In this document: positions 23,112 through 34,453 of the stretch, one piece after another
Numbering within the stretch: position 1 is the first letter of the stretch
How the letters are laid out: every line of letters starts with the position of its first letter
DNA from: Rhodococcus rhodnii NBRC 100604
GTDB lineage: Bacteria > Actinomycetota > Actinomycetes > Mycobacteriales > Mycobacteriaceae
Assembly: GCF_001894925.1 (NCBI RefSeq)
Contig: NZ_BCXD01000003.1
Coordinates: 186,001-250,000, forward strand
Length of the DNA stretch: 64,000 nt
Direction: 5' to 3'
Notes under the pieces: generated by a model
Databases searched by the model: none
Seen by the model: the letters and a program-made list of their open reading frames with translations, nothing else
Told to the model about the DNA's origin: nothing
Position numbers and translations under genes: made by a program

Positions 23112-24293
23112 ATGACCGACGACGCAGCGACGGCACCGCACTCCCCGGGCGATCGCATCGCCGACGTCGCGGTCGTCGGCCTGGGGCCGGCGGGCAGCGC
23201 CCTCGCCACCCGATGCGCCGCCCACGGCCTGTCCGTCGTCGGGATCGACCGCGGTCCCGATCGCCGCTGGTCCCCCACCTACGGCGTCTGGCAGCGCGAT
23301 CTGCCGGAGTGGCTCCAGCGCGACGCCGTCGCGACGCGGGCACACCCCACCGTCGTCACCACACGTCGCGTCACCACGGGGCGCGTCACGATCCACCGGC
23401 GACTCGACCGCACCTATGCAGTATTGGATACACCGCGACTGCAATCGTTGCTTCGCGACGGCAGCTACCACATCGTCACAGGTGAAGCAGCATCCGTCGG
23501 ACGGGACGACGTCGAACTCGCCGACGGCACGCATGTGCGGGCGACGACCGTCGTCGACGCCCGGGGGCCCGAGGCCGGTCGCAGGCGGGCGATGCAGACG
23601 GCATTCGGGCTCGTCGTTCCCGCGGCCCGCGCCCGGCCCGCACTCGGCGAGGCGGACGCGCTGTTCATGGACTGGCGCGGCGACAACGGCGCCGCGGCCT
23701 CCGCTCCCCCGAGCTTTCTCTACGCCGTACCGCTCGACGCCGAGCACGTTCTCCTCGAGGAGACGTGCCTCGTCGGTCGCCCGGCCCTCCCGATCCCGGA
23801 GCTGCGCACACGACTCCACGCACGGCTCGCGGCCCGGGGAGTCCGCCTCGACGGCACGGAACGTACGGAGCGCGTCGCGTTCGCGGTCGAGAGTCCGCGC
23901 GCCCGGCACACCGGATTCGGGGTGCGCGCGGGCATGATGCATCCCGGTTCCGGATACAGCGTGGGAGCCGCGCTCGCGCTCGCCGACCCGTACGCGCGGG
24001 CCCTCGCCCACGGCCGCCGTCCCCGCTCCCTCCCGCGTCCGGTGCAGTCGCTCCGCGACGCGGGACTCCGGACCCTCCTCGAGCTCGATCCGGGTGAGCT
24101 GCGCGAGTTCTTCGACGCGTTCTTCGCGACGCCCCACGCCGTCCAGGCCGACTATCTGGCACCGAAAGCGAGCACGGCCGGCACCGCGGCGGCGATGGGA
24201 CACGTCTTCGCGCATCTCACGCCCGCCACGCGCCGGACCGTGCTGCGTGCCGTCACCGGCCGCACGACGGACGCTCAGGCCGGTACGGACTGA
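23112..24293 (+). CDS. crtL: Lycopene cyclase (CrtL-type flavoprotein)
   Basis: Probable FAD-dependent lycopene beta-cyclase making gamma- or beta-type ends of carotenoids. Length about 393 residues. The Rossmann dinucleotide motif VVGLGPAGSALATRC is at about 19-33. The plant-type CrtL marks are YGVWQRDLPEW, the LEET motif at about 215 (HVLLEETCLV) and MMHPGSGYSVGAALALADP near 278. Rhodococci are known to carry such CrtL cyclases apart from the other carotenoid genes, as here. Some related actinobacterial flavoproteins are uncharacterised, so substrate is inferred. It overlaps the convergent phosphodiesterase gene by 19 bases. Confidence 0.75.
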   Translation: MTDDAATAPHSPGDRIADVAVVGLGPAGSALATRCAAHGLSVVGIDRGPDRRWSPTYGVWQRDLPEWLQRDAVATRAHPTVVTTRRVTTGRVTIHRRLDRTYAVLDTPRLQSLLRDGSYHIVTGEAASVGRDDVELADGTHVRATTVVDARGPEAGRRRAMQTAFGLVVPAARARPALGEADALFMDWRGDNGAAASAPPSFLYAVPLDAEHVLLEETCLVGRPALPIPELRTRLHARLAARGVRLDGTERTERVAFAVESPRARHTGFGVRAGMMHPGSGYSVGAALALADPYARALAHGRRPRSLPRPVQSLRDAGLRTLLELDPGELREFFDAFFATPHAVQADYLAPKASTAGTAAAMGHVFAHLTPATRRTVLRAVTGRTTDAQAGTD

Positions 24294-25234
24294 CCGGAAC
24301 GAGGAACGGGCGTTCCCGCGAGCTCGGCGGGCACGTCGAGGCCCAGATTCGCGAGCACCGTCGGGGTCACGTCGGCGAGCGTGAAGCCGGCGTTCACCCG
24401 GCCCGCCTCGATTCCGTCGCCGCGAGCGATCACGAAGGTCGACGCCTCGTGCGGGCTCTGCCCGCCGTGTCCACCCGTGGGGGTGTGGCCGTGGTCGGAC
24501 ACGACGAGGACCGTCCAGTTCTCCCCCGTCGCCGCGCGGCGGGCGTCCACGGCGTCGACGATCCGGCCGACCTCGACGTCGACGCGCTCGATCGCCGTCC
24601 GGTACAGCGGCGAGTTCGTGCCGCCCACATGGCCGACGGCATCGACGTGATCGAGTTGGGTGAACAGGAAGTCGGGCCCGTTCGTCTCGATCTCCGCGAC
24701 GACCGAGGTCGCGGTCCGCGCGTCGATCGTGGGAAGAATGCTCGCCCCCGGCGTCGTGACGACGACATCGGCGGCGGGCGGGCCGGACGTCGCGATCCGC
24801 GCGATGCCGTCCCACGTCGCGATGGAGGCGGTGCGCAGCTCCGGCCGCTCGCGTTCGATGCGCGTGAAGACGGACGGGTAGCGGTCGAAGCGCGCGCCCA
24901 GGTACGAGTTGTCGACGACGCCGTGCTCGGTGTGCCAGACACCCGTGAGGATCGTGGACCACGACGGCCCGGAGATCGTCGGATGCCCGGCGATCGAGGC
25001 CTCCGCACTCGCGCCCTCCGCGAGAAGGCGGTGGAGGTTCGGCGCCGCCGCGTCACGCACTTCGGCGAGCATGGTGCCGTCGAGGCCGATGACGACGGTC
25101 TTGTCGATCCCGCTCACAGCGGTGTCCGGGCTCGCGGCAGCGGTGCCGGTGGTGGTCGCGGCGAGGGCGAGCGTGAGAGCTCCTGCGGACAGCAGCAGCT
25201 GCAGGCGGTGTCGACGGGTTCGCTGATTGTTCAC
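24275..25234 (-). CDS. Secreted type I phosphodiesterase / alkaline phosphatase superfamily protein
   Basis: Exported metal-dependent phosphohydrolase, about 319 residues. The N-terminus (RTRRHRLQLLLSAGALTLALA, ending TAAAS) is a signal peptide with a Tat-like RR pair. The catalytic domain has the first metal aspartate in VIGLDGTM, the nucleophile region HPTISGPSWSTILTG, LDHVDAVGHVGG and VVSDHGHTPTGGHGG, all standard for the nucleotide pyrophosphatase/phosphodiesterase family. Substrate unknown. Start GTG 25234 is chosen over an upstream frame extension. The last 19 bases overlap the end of the lycopene cyclase gene on the other strand. Confidence 0.8.
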   Translation of the reverse strand: MNNQRTRRHRLQLLLSAGALTLALAATTTGTAAASPDTAVSGIDKTVVIGLDGTMLAEVRDAAAPNLHRLLAEGASAEASIAGHPTISGPSWSTILTGVWHTEHGVVDNSYLGARFDRYPSVFTRIERERPELRTASIATWDGIARIATSGPPAADVVVTTPGASILPTIDARTATSVVAEIETNGPDFLFTQLDHVDAVGHVGGTNSPLYRTAIERVDVEVGRIVDAVDARRAATGENWTVLVVSDHGHTPTGGHGGQSPHEASTFVIARGDGIEAGRVNAGFTLADVTPTVLANLGLDVPAELAGTPVPRSGQSVPA

Positions 25235-25422
25235 GACGTGAGCGTCGTCGGCGCGAGGTCCGGTGTCATCCCCCTGGTGACGTTGTTGCCGCGATATTGT
25301 CCACTCGTTCACCGCTGAGGTGAACGCTGTTTTTCCGCCCCGCGCTACGTGAACTCCGCCGCGGGTGCAGCGAGGCCACCGAAATCTGGAGCAGGAAACA
25401 CCCGAAACCCCGCGACATGGGC

Positions 25423-25428
25423 GATAGT
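25423..25428 (+). promoter_or_regulatory. -10 hexamer of ku
   Basis: GATAGT ends 6 bases before the ATG at 25435, indicating a leaderless mRNA; no ribosome site is visible in the intervening bases. Confidence 0.4.
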
Positions 25429-25434
25429 GGGGTC

Positions 25435-26328
25435 ATGCGCTCCATCTGGAAGGGCTCGATCGCGTTCGGCCTGGTGAACGTCCCGGTCAAGGTGTACTCC
25501 GCGACGGAGGATCACGACATCCGGTTCCACCAGGTCCACGCCGTCGACGGCGGCCGCATCCGCTACCAGCGCGTCTGCGAGAAGGACGGCGAGGTCGTCC
25601 CGTACTCCGACATCGACAAGGCCTACGAGTCCGACGACGGCGTGCGCGTCGTGCTCACGGACGAGGACTTCGACAAGCTTCCGGCCGCCGAGAAACACGA
25701 GATCCCGGTGCTGCAGTTCGTCCCGTCCGATCAGCTCGATCCGATCCTGTTCGCGAAGAGCTACTACCTCGAACCGGACGGCAACTCGCCGAAGGCGTAC
25801 GTCCTGCTCGCGACGACGCTCGAGAACACCGAGCGCACCGCGCTGGTGCACTTCACGCTGCGGCAGCGCACGCGACTCGCCGCGCTGCGCTCGCGCGACG
25901 GCGTCCTCACCATCCAGACGCTGCTGTGGCCCGACGAGGTGCGCGAGGCGAGCTTCCCGGTCCTCGGCGACGCCGAGACGCCGAAGGACAAGGAGCTCGC
26001 GATGGCCGAGACCCTCGTCGAGTCGATGGCCGACGACTTCCGTCCCGAGGAGTTCACCGACGACTATCAGGTCCAGTTGCGGGCTCTTCTCGACGAGATG
26101 ATCCGCAGCGGCGGCAAGAAGGTGATCGCAACCGAGGACGCCGCCGAGTCCGGCTCCGACGCCGAGGTCGTGGACCTCGTCGCCGCACTGCAGCGCAGCG
26201 TCGAGGCCGCCGGCGGCGACCGGTCCGGTGACGGCAAGAAGAGCAAGGCGAAGAGCGCAGGCGGGAAGACCGCCGCGAAGAAATCCGGGGGGACCGCCAA
26301 GAAGGCACCCGCGCGCAAGCGAGCCTGA
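25435..26328 (+). CDS. ku: Non-homologous end-joining protein Ku
   Basis: Homodimeric DNA-end-binding protein of the bacterial NHEJ pathway, 297 residues. It begins MRSIWKGSIAFGLVNVPVKVY, the invariant Ku start, followed by FHQVHAVDGGRIRYQRVC and the beta-barrel core, then YLEPDGNSPKAYVLL and RDGVLTIQTLLWPDEVR. The C-terminal ~40 residues are Lys/Ala-rich (SKAKSAGGKTAAKK), like the DNA-binding tails of mycobacterial Ku. Its usual partner LigD is not in the window. A leaderless promoter lies immediately upstream. Confidence 0.96.
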   Translation: MRSIWKGSIAFGLVNVPVKVYSATEDHDIRFHQVHAVDGGRIRYQRVCEKDGEVVPYSDIDKAYESDDGVRVVLTDEDFDKLPAAEKHEIPVLQFVPSDQLDPILFAKSYYLEPDGNSPKAYVLLATTLENTERTALVHFTLRQRTRLAALRSRDGVLTIQTLLWPDEVREASFPVLGDAETPKDKELAMAETLVESMADDFRPEEFTDDYQVQLRALLDEMIRSGGKKVIATEDAAESGSDAEVVDLVAALQRSVEAAGGDRSGDGKKSKAKSAGGKTAAKKSGGTAKKAPARKRA

Positions 26329-26396
26329 CCGCCGCGCGGTCCCGTTCACCGAGAAGTCGTCCGCACCGATCGGCCGTCCCGGTTCTGCTCGGGGTC

Positions 26397-27869
26397 ATGT
26401 CGAATGTCAACTCAGACGTAGCCGAGGCGGCAGAGACGCCGCCCGGAGCCCGCTACCGACGAACCCGGCCTGCATGGGTCGTCGTCACCGTTCTCGTACT
26501 CGTGGAGATCATCAGCGCCTTCGAGACGTCGATGATGTTCGCGGCGATGCCGACCCTCATCGCCGAGTTCGAGACCGACGCCGCGACGGCGGGCTGGGCG
26601 GTCACGTCGTTCCTGCTCGTCGCTGCTGCGTCCGCGGCGGTGTGCGGTCGTCTCGGCGATCTCTACGGCCGCGAACGGGTGCTCGTCGTCGTCCTCGCGG
26701 CTGCTGCGGTCGGCTCGCTCGTGAGCGCTCTCGGCGACAGCCTCACCTCGATCGTCGTCGGGCGGACCATCCAGGGCGCAGCCGGCGCGATCCTGCCGCT
26801 GTGCATCGGAATCGCCCGTGCCCACCTTCCCGCCGCGCGGGTCCCGGTCGCCGTCTCGCTCATCTCGGGCTCCGCGGTGGCCGCGGGCGCGGCGTCGCTG
26901 CTCGTCGCCGGGGCGCTCATCGATTTCGCGAGCTGGCACCTGATCTTCGTCGTCACGGCGGTCTATGCGACGGGCGCGTTGCTGCTCGTGGTGTTCGTGC
27001 TGCCGTGGCAACCCCGCACCGTGGCGACGCGCGAGCCGATCGACCATCTCGGTGCCGTGATGCTGTCCAGCGCGGTCGCCGCGATCCTGCTCGGCGTCAA
27101 CAAGGCTCAGAGCTGGGGATGGTCGGACGTCCGCGTCCTCGCACTCGTCGTCGGCGGTGTCGCCGCGCTCGGCCTGCTCGTCGTCCGTGAACTGCGCATC
27201 CCGAACCCGATCGTGAACCTCAGGTTGTTCACGCACCGCAAGTACGCGATCACGATGATCGCGACGCTCACGATCGCCGCGGGCCCGATGGGCGTGATCA
27301 CCATGATCGTCCCCCTCGTGCTGCAGACCTCCGAGGCGGGCGGGTTCGGGCACGGCCTCTCCCCCACCCACGCCGGCTGGATCTCGTTCCTCGGAGCAAT
27401 GGTGGGCTTCGCGTTCACCCCGTTGAGCGGGCGCATCGCGGCCGCCACCGGCGCGCGGACCGCGATGCTGCTCGGGACCGCACTGTTCGCGGTGGGCACG
27501 GGACTGCTGATCGTCGGTCACGACTCACTGGCGGTCATGGCGCTCATGATCGTCGTCGTCTCGATCGCGACCGCGTTCGCCTTCACCGCGCTCCCCAACC
27601 TCGTCGTGGAAGCGGTCCCGCAGCGGAACACGAGCGAAGCGACGGGCACCAACACCGTCGTCCGCACCGTCGGTCAGGGCGTCGGCACGTCGATCGCGAC
27701 GATGATGCTCGCGCACGCGACACTGAGCGGTACCGATCCGGCTGCGGGACTCGTCGCCGTCGGCGTTCTCGTCCTGACGCTCGCTGTCGTGACGTTCGTC
27801 CTCGTGCTCGCGATCCCGAAGGGCGCGGTGTCGCTCGAGCGCCAGAGTGCGGTGTCGCTCAGACGGTGA
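26397..27869 (+). CDS. MFS drug/solute exporter (DHA2-like, 14 helices)
   Basis: Proton-coupled efflux transporter of 490 residues with about 14 hydrophobic segments. Motif A is present as GRLGDLYGRERVLV (about 83-96) and motif C-like Gly-rich runs follow (ISGSAVAAGAASLLVAGALID). Substrate cannot be deduced; no adjacent regulator is seen. The extreme C-terminus, SAVSLRR, is encoded by the first copy of a 25-bp tandem duplication that also covers the end of the convergent sufT gene. Confidence 0.82.
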   Translation: MSNVNSDVAEAAETPPGARYRRTRPAWVVVTVLVLVEIISAFETSMMFAAMPTLIAEFETDAATAGWAVTSFLLVAAASAAVCGRLGDLYGRERVLVVVLAAAAVGSLVSALGDSLTSIVVGRTIQGAAGAILPLCIGIARAHLPAARVPVAVSLISGSAVAAGAASLLVAGALIDFASWHLIFVVTAVYATGALLLVVFVLPWQPRTVATREPIDHLGAVMLSSAVAAILLGVNKAQSWGWSDVRVLALVVGGVAALGLLVVRELRIPNPIVNLRLFTHRKYAITMIATLTIAAGPMGVITMIVPLVLQTSEAGGFGHGLSPTHAGWISFLGAMVGFAFTPLSGRIAAATGARTAMLLGTALFAVGTGLLIVGHDSLAVMALMIVVVSIATAFAFTALPNLVVEAVPQRNTSEATGTNTVVRTVGQGVGTSIATMMLAHATLSGTDPAAGLVAVGVLVLTLAVVTFVLVLAIPKGAVSLERQSAVSLRR

Positions 27870-27894
27870 CAGTGCGGTGTCGCTCAGACGGTGA
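27846..27894. repeat. 25-bp tandem duplication across the ends of two convergent genes
   Basis: Two identical copies (27846-27869 and 27871-27894, one base between) carry the MFS stop codon in the first and the sufT stop codon in the second. A partial related sequence occurs just upstream at about 27828-27838. Confidence 0.9.
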
Positions 27895-28270
27895 AGCCCA
27901 GTGCCCGCAACTGCTCGCGCCCGTCGTCGGTGATCTTGTCCGGGCCCCACGGGGGCATCCAGACCCAGTTGATGCGCAGCTCGTCCGTCAGTCCCGACCG
28001 GACCAGCGCACCCTTGGCCTGATCCTCGATGACGTCCGTGAGCGGGCAGGCCGCCGACGTGAGGGTCATGTCGACGGTGACGACGTCGTCGTCCTCGGTG
28101 ATGCCGTAGACCAGGCCGAGGTCGACGACGTTGATGCCGAGTTCGGGGTCGACGACGTCGCGCATCGCTTCCTCGAGGTCGTCGAGCCGGTCGGCGACCG
28201 GGACGGTGCCCTGGGTGAGGTAGGAGTTCTGGGCCGCGGGGGCCGTGTTGTCGGGCGTCGTCTCGCTCAT
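27884..28270 (-). CDS. sufT: SufT-like metal-sulfur cluster assembly factor
   Basis: DUF59/MIP18-type protein of 128 residues that assists Fe-S cluster maturation. The domain is plain: LEEAMRDVVDPELGINVVDLGLVYGI (about 33-58), TLTSAACPLTDVIEDQAKGAL with the conserved cysteine, and WVWMPPWGPDKITDDGREQLRALGF. Its ATG overlaps the sufU stop by four bases, so it is the last gene of the SUF operon, as Rv1466 is in M. tuberculosis. Confidence 0.92.
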   Translation of the reverse strand: MSETTPDNTAPAAQNSYLTQGTVPVADRLDDLEEAMRDVVDPELGINVVDLGLVYGITEDDDVVTVDMTLTSAACPLTDVIEDQAKGALVRSGLTDELRINWVWMPPWGPDKITDDGREQLRALGFTV

Positions 28271-28767
28271 GCCTGTCCTCCGTTGTCGGATGTCGTGTCG
28301 TCGATCCTCGTGCCGGCGGCCGTGTGCGGGGTCGCGACGGCCTGGGCCAGCGCGTCCTTGAACGCGAGCCAGCCGAGCAGTGCGCACTTGACTCGCGCGG
28401 GATACTTCGCGACGCCGGCGAAGGCGATGCCGTCGCCGAGGACGTCCTCGTCGCCTTCGACGGTGCCGCGGCTGCCGACCATCTCGCCGAACGCCGCTAC
28501 CGTCGCGAGGGCGTCGTCGATCTTCGCGCCGATGACCTGGTCGGTGAGGACGGATGTCGACGCCTGGCTGATCGAGCAGCCCTGACCGTCGTACGAGACG
28601 TCGCGGACGACGCCGTCGGCCGACACGTCGACGCGCAGCGTCACCTCGTCACCGCACGTCGGGTTCACGTGGTGCACCTCGGCGCCGTACGGCTCCCGCA
28701 GCCCCCGGGCGTGGGGGTGCTTGTAGTGGTCCAGGATCACGTCCTGGTACATCTGTTCCATTCGCAC
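28267..28767 (-). CDS. sufU: SufU-type Fe-S/sulfur-acceptor scaffold
   Basis: Zinc-dependent sulfur-transfer partner of SufS, 166 residues. Conserved cysteines are in NPTCGDEVTL, GQGCSISQAS and RVKCALLGW, together with the SufU-specific insertion between the second and third (VEGDEDVLGDG). It starts 9 bases after the sufS stop. Start may be GTG 28767 or ATG 28761. It lies between sufS and sufT in a compact operon. Confidence 0.94.
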   Translation of the reverse strand: MRMEQMYQDVILDHYKHPHARGLREPYGAEVHHVNPTCGDEVTLRVDVSADGVVRDVSYDGQGCSISQASTSVLTDQVIGAKIDDALATVAAFGEMVGSRGTVEGDEDVLGDGIAFAGVAKYPARVKCALLGWLAFKDALAQAVATPHTAAGTRIDDTTSDNGGQA

Positions 28768-28776
28768 GTGCGGTTC

Positions 28777-30892
<2,116 letters not shown>

Positions 30893-30927
30893 GGAAGTTC
30901 CTTTGCGAGAAATGAGAGAAAGGTCGG

Positions 30928-32133
30928 TCAGGCGCCGATCGCGGCGAGCTCGGCCTCGACCGCGGCTTCGAGCCGTTCACGCACGTCGGGCACCGCGATC
31001 TTCTGGATGATCTCGTGGAAGAACCCGCGCACGACGAGGCGGCGCGCCTGCTCCTCCGGGATGCCGCGAGCACGCAGATAGAACAGCTGCTCGTCGTCGA
31101 ACCGGCCGGTCGCGCTCGCGTGCCCGGCGCCGACGATCTCGCCGGTCTCGATCTCGAGGTTCGGCACCGAGTCGGCGCGGGCGCCGTCGGTGAGCACCAG
31201 ATTGCGGTTGAGCTCGAACGTGTCGGTGCCCTCGGCCTCGGCGCGGATGAGGACGTCGCCGATCCACACGGTGTGCGCGTCGGGCTTGTCCGACTCGGGA
31301 TCGCCCTGCAGCGCGCCCTTGTAGACGACGTTCGACTTGCAGTGCGGCTGCGAATGGTCGACGAGCAGTCGCTGTTCGAGATGCTGGCCGTCGTCGGCGA
31401 AGTACAGGCCGAGCAGTTCGGCGTCGCCGCCGGGGCCCGCGTACTCGACGGTGCCCGTGATGCGGACGAGGTCGCCGCCGAGGCTCACCGAGGTGTGCCG
31501 CAGCACGGCGTCGCGGCCGACGCGCACGTGATGCTGCGCGACGTGCACGGCGTCGTCGGCCCAGTCCTGAACGGCGACGACGGTGAGGTGCGCGCTGTCG
31601 CCGAGCACGAACTCGATGTTCTCGGCATAGGTGCCGCTGCCGACCTGGTCGAGGACGACGACGGCCTTCGCGAACGCGCCGATCCGGATCTGGACGTGGC
31701 CGTAGGCGGTCTCGCCCTCGCCCGGGCCGGTGACGCGCACGAGGATGCGCTCGGCGGTCTCGAGTTCCGCCGGGATCGTCACGACGGTCGCGCTGCCGAA
31801 GCTCGAGTACGCCTGCGCGGCGATGCGGTCGGACGGCACGCCGCCCTCACCGAGGCGCGCGTCGTCGCGGCCGACCGTCTCGGCGGTGACGCCGGCGGGC
31901 ACCTCGACGTCGACCGTCGCGGTCGCCGTCGCGGGTGCCGTGCCGTTGTGGAGGCCGCGCAGCCGCCGCAGCGGGGTGAACCGCCACTCCTCGTCGCGGC
32001 CGTGCGGGACCTCGAAGGCATCGACGTCGAACGACGTGAACCGTTCGCCCTTGTTGGATGCGGGCACGATGCTCGCGGAACCCGGGTTCTCGCCCCGAAC
32101 GGCGTCTTGCACTCCTGTCGCGGGAGAAGTCAC
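30928..32133 (-). CDS. sufD: Fe-S assembly protein SufD
   Basis: Beta-helix subunit of the SufBCD scaffold, 401 residues. Family segments include HGRDEEWRFTPLRRL near the N-terminus, and in the core LLVDHSQPHCKSNVVYKGAL, VWIGDVLIRAEAEGTDTFELNRNLVL, VPNLEIETGEIVGAGHASATGRFDDEQLFYL and the end GFFHEIIQKI. Its GTG start directly abuts the sufB TAA stop with no gap, giving tight coupling of the two related subunits. Confidence 0.95.
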   Translation of the reverse strand: MTSPATGVQDAVRGENPGSASIVPASNKGERFTSFDVDAFEVPHGRDEEWRFTPLRRLRGLHNGTAPATATATVDVEVPAGVTAETVGRDDARLGEGGVPSDRIAAQAYSSFGSATVVTIPAELETAERILVRVTGPGEGETAYGHVQIRIGAFAKAVVVLDQVGSGTYAENIEFVLGDSAHLTVVAVQDWADDAVHVAQHHVRVGRDAVLRHTSVSLGGDLVRITGTVEYAGPGGDAELLGLYFADDGQHLEQRLLVDHSQPHCKSNVVYKGALQGDPESDKPDAHTVWIGDVLIRAEAEGTDTFELNRNLVLTDGARADSVPNLEIETGEIVGAGHASATGRFDDEQLFYLRARGIPEEQARRLVVRGFFHEIIQKIAVPDVRERLEAAVEAELAAIGA

Positions 32134-33582
32134 TTAGCCCACGGCCCCTTCCATCTGCAGTTCGATCAGGCGATTGAGCTCGAGCGCGTACTCCATCGGG
32201 AGTTCCTTCGCGATCGGCTCGACGAAGCCGCGGACGACGGTGGCCATCGCCTCGTCCTCGGTCAGGCCGCGGCTCATGAGGTAGAACAACTGGTCGTCGC
32301 TGACCTTCGACACGGTGGCCTCGTGACCCATCGTGACGTCGTCCTCGCGGATGTCGACGTACGGGTACGTGTCGGAGCGGCTGATCTGGTCGACGAGCAG
32401 CGCATCGCACTTGACGGTCGACTTCGACCCGTGCGCGCCCTTGTTGACCTGGACGAGCCCGCGGTACGACGCGCGGCCACCGCCGCGGGCGACCGACTTG
32501 CTCACGATGGTCGACGACGTGTGCGGCGCGAGGTGGAGCATCTTCGAGCCGGTGTCCTGGTGCTGGCCCTCACCCGCGAACGCGACCGAGAGGACCTCGC
32601 CGCGGGCGTACTCGCCGGTCATCCAGACGGCCGGGTACTTCATCGTGACCTTGGAGCCGATGTTGCCGTCGATCCACTCCATCGAACCGCCGGCCTCGAC
32701 CTTGCTGCGCTTGGTGACGAGGTTGTAGACGTTGTTCGACCAGTTCTGGATCGTCGTGTAGCGGCAGTGGCCGCCCTTCTTCACGATGATCTCGACGACC
32801 GCCGAGTGCAGCGAGTCGGTCTTGTAGATCGGTGCGGTGCAGCCCTCGACGTAGTGCACGGACGCGCCTTCGTCGACGATGATGAGCGTCCGCTCGAACT
32901 GGCCCATGTTCTCGGTGTTGATCCGGAAGTAGGCCTGCAGCGGGATGTCGACGTGGACGCCCGGCGGGACGTAGATGAACGAGCCGCCCGACCACACCGC
33001 GGTGTTGAGCGCCGAGAACTTGTTGTCGCCTGCGGGGATGACGGTGCCGAAGTACTCCTGGAACAGCTCGGGGTGCTCGCGCAGACCCGAGTCGGTGTCG
33101 AGGAAGAGCACGCCCTGGCTCTCGAGGTCCTCGCGGATCTGGTGGTAGACGACCTCGGACTCGTACTGTGCCGCGACGCCCGCGACGAGGCGCTGCTTCT
33201 CCGCCTCGGGGATGCCGAGCTTGTCGTACGTGTTCTTGATGTCCTCGGGCAGCTCTTCCCAGGACTGTGCCTGCTTCTCCGTCGAGCGCACGAAGTACTT
33301 GATGTTGTCGAAGTCGATGCCCTCGAGGTTGCTGCCCCAGTTCGGCATCGGCTTCTTGTCGAAGGTGCGCAGCGCGCGCAGGCGTGCCTCGAGCATCCAC
33401 TCGGGTTCGCTCTTCTTCGACGAGATGTCGCGGACGACGGCCTCGTTCAGGCCGCGCTGCGCGGCGGCACCGGCGGCGTCGGAGTCCGCCCAGCCGTAGC
33501 CGTAGTTCCCGAGCGACGCGATCGTCTCTTCCTGCGTCAGCGGCTCGTTCGGGGGTGTCACCTGATCGGGTGTGACAGTCAT
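32134..33582 (-). CDS. sufB: Fe-S assembly protein SufB
   Basis: Main scaffold subunit on which the nascent Fe-S cluster is built, 482 residues. Diagnostic parts: [74 protein letters not shown] with a conserved cysteine, and [23 protein letters not shown]. The length shows that the intein present in M. tuberculosis SufB is absent. Start ATG 33582 follows GGAAGGAGACCGT, a strong ribosome site. Confidence 0.97.
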   Translation of the reverse strand: MTVTPDQVTPPNEPLTQEETIASLGNYGYGWADSDAAGAAAQRGLNEAVVRDISSKKSEPEWMLEARLRALRTFDKKPMPNWGSNLEGIDFDNIKYFVRSTEKQAQSWEELPEDIKNTYDKLGIPEAEKQRLVAGVAAQYESEVVYHQIREDLESQGVLFLDTDSGLREHPELFQEYFGTVIPAGDNKFSALNTAVWSGGSFIYVPPGVHVDIPLQAYFRINTENMGQFERTLIIVDEGASVHYVEGCTAPIYKTDSLHSAVVEIIVKKGGHCRYTTIQNWSNNVYNLVTKRSKVEAGGSMEWIDGNIGSKVTMKYPAVWMTGEYARGEVLSVAFAGEGQHQDTGSKMLHLAPHTSSTIVSKSVARGGGRASYRGLVQVNKGAHGSKSTVKCDALLVDQISRSDTYPYVDIREDDVTMGHEATVSKVSDDQLFYLMSRGLTEDEAMATVVRGFVEPIAKELPMEYALELNRLIELQMEGAVG

Positions 33583-33638
33583 ACGGTCTCCTTCCGGAGG
33601 CTGGTGCGGTGTCCGGCGAGGGCTGGTCGCCGGTGAGT

Positions 33639-33650
33639 GACAACGTTGTC
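33639..33650. promoter_or_regulatory. 12-bp perfect palindrome between sufR and sufB
   Basis: GACAACGTTGTC is a perfect palindrome in the 103-base gap between the sufR stop and the sufB start. It could be an operator for an internal promoter; no convincing -10 was assigned. Confidence 0.3.
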
Positions 33651-33685
33651 GGAGATGCTGTTGTTCCTGGGGCGGGTGATCTCGG

Positions 33686-34453
33686 TCATCGATCACGCGC
33701 CGTCGGCTCGGGCTCCGCCGGGTCCGGTGGCGACACGAGCGGGACGTGGGTCGTGCACGCGACGTCGCCGTTCGCGATCGTCGCGAGCTGCTGCACGTGC
33801 GTGCCGAGGATCTCGGTGAGGGCCTCGCGCTCGGCGTCGCACAGTTCCGGGAACTCCTCGGCGACGTGCGAGACCGGGCAGTGGTGCTGACAGATCTGGA
33901 CGCCGTGCCCGACGGGGCGCGTCGACGCCGCGAACCCGGCGTCGTTGAACGCGTCCGCGACCTCGTCGGCGGCGCGGGCGATGTCGCGGGGTCCGTCGGC
34001 GGGTGCGACGCGATCGACGATGGTGTCGACGCGGCGCCGCGCGAACTCGGTGATCGCGGCGTCGCCGCCGACCTCGCGGAGCTGACGCAGCGCGGCGCCC
34101 GCGAGGTCGTCGTACGCGTGGCCGAGCCTGCGGCGCCCCTGGGCCGTGATCTGGAATCGTTTCGCCGGCCGCCCGCGGCCGCGGGACGCGCGGTGACGGT
34201 GGGAGACCTCGCGGGCCTCCCCCGCCTCGATGAGCGCGTCGAGGTGCCGTCGCACGCCCGCCGCGGAGAGGCCGAGGGCACGCCCCACCTCGCTCGCGGT
34301 GACGGGGCCCTGCTGCAGCAGCATGTCCACCACGGCGGTCCGGGTGTCGCCCTCGTGCGTGGCGGCCCCGGGTGTGGTGGCGCCGTGTGCCGTCCCCGCG
34401 CCGGCGAGCGCGGCGTCGCCACGCGTGTCGGCAGTCGTCGGATCGGATTTCAC
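33686..34453 (-). CDS. sufR: Fe-S-sensing repressor SufR
   Basis: DNA-binding regulator of the suf operon, about 255 residues. The winged helix-turn-helix spans about 25-95 ([35 protein letters not shown], then [11 protein letters not shown]). The C-terminal half holds the cluster-ligand cysteines: CQHHC at about 183-187, LCDAE, and VACTTHVPL. In relatives, loss or change of the [4Fe-4S] cluster relieves repression under iron or oxidative stress. Start GTG 34453 lies within a TCACA-N7-TGTGA inverted repeat, a likely autoregulatory operator. First gene of the suf operon; same as Rv1460. Confidence 0.9.
   Translation of the reverse strand: MKSDPTTADTRGDAALAGAGTAHGATTPGAATHEGDTRTAVVDMLLQQGPVTASEVGRALGLSAAGVRRHLDALIEAGEAREVSHRHRASRGRGRPAKRFQITAQGRRRLGHAYDDLAGAALRQLREVGGDAAITEFARRRVDTIVDRVAPADGPRDIARAADEVADAFNDAGFAASTRPVGHGVQICQHHCPVSHVAEEFPELCDAEREALTEILGTHVQQLATIANGDVACTTHVPLVSPPDPAEPEPTARDR

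Noticed and set aside
32134-33582. Possible intein in sufB, as in M. tuberculosis
   Set aside because: The coding length (482 residues) and uninterrupted conserved motifs leave no room for an intein.
31015-33636. An 873-codon plus-strand frame antisense to sufD and sufB
   Set aside because: Shadow of conserved SUF genes on the minus strand; low-complexity product, no family features.
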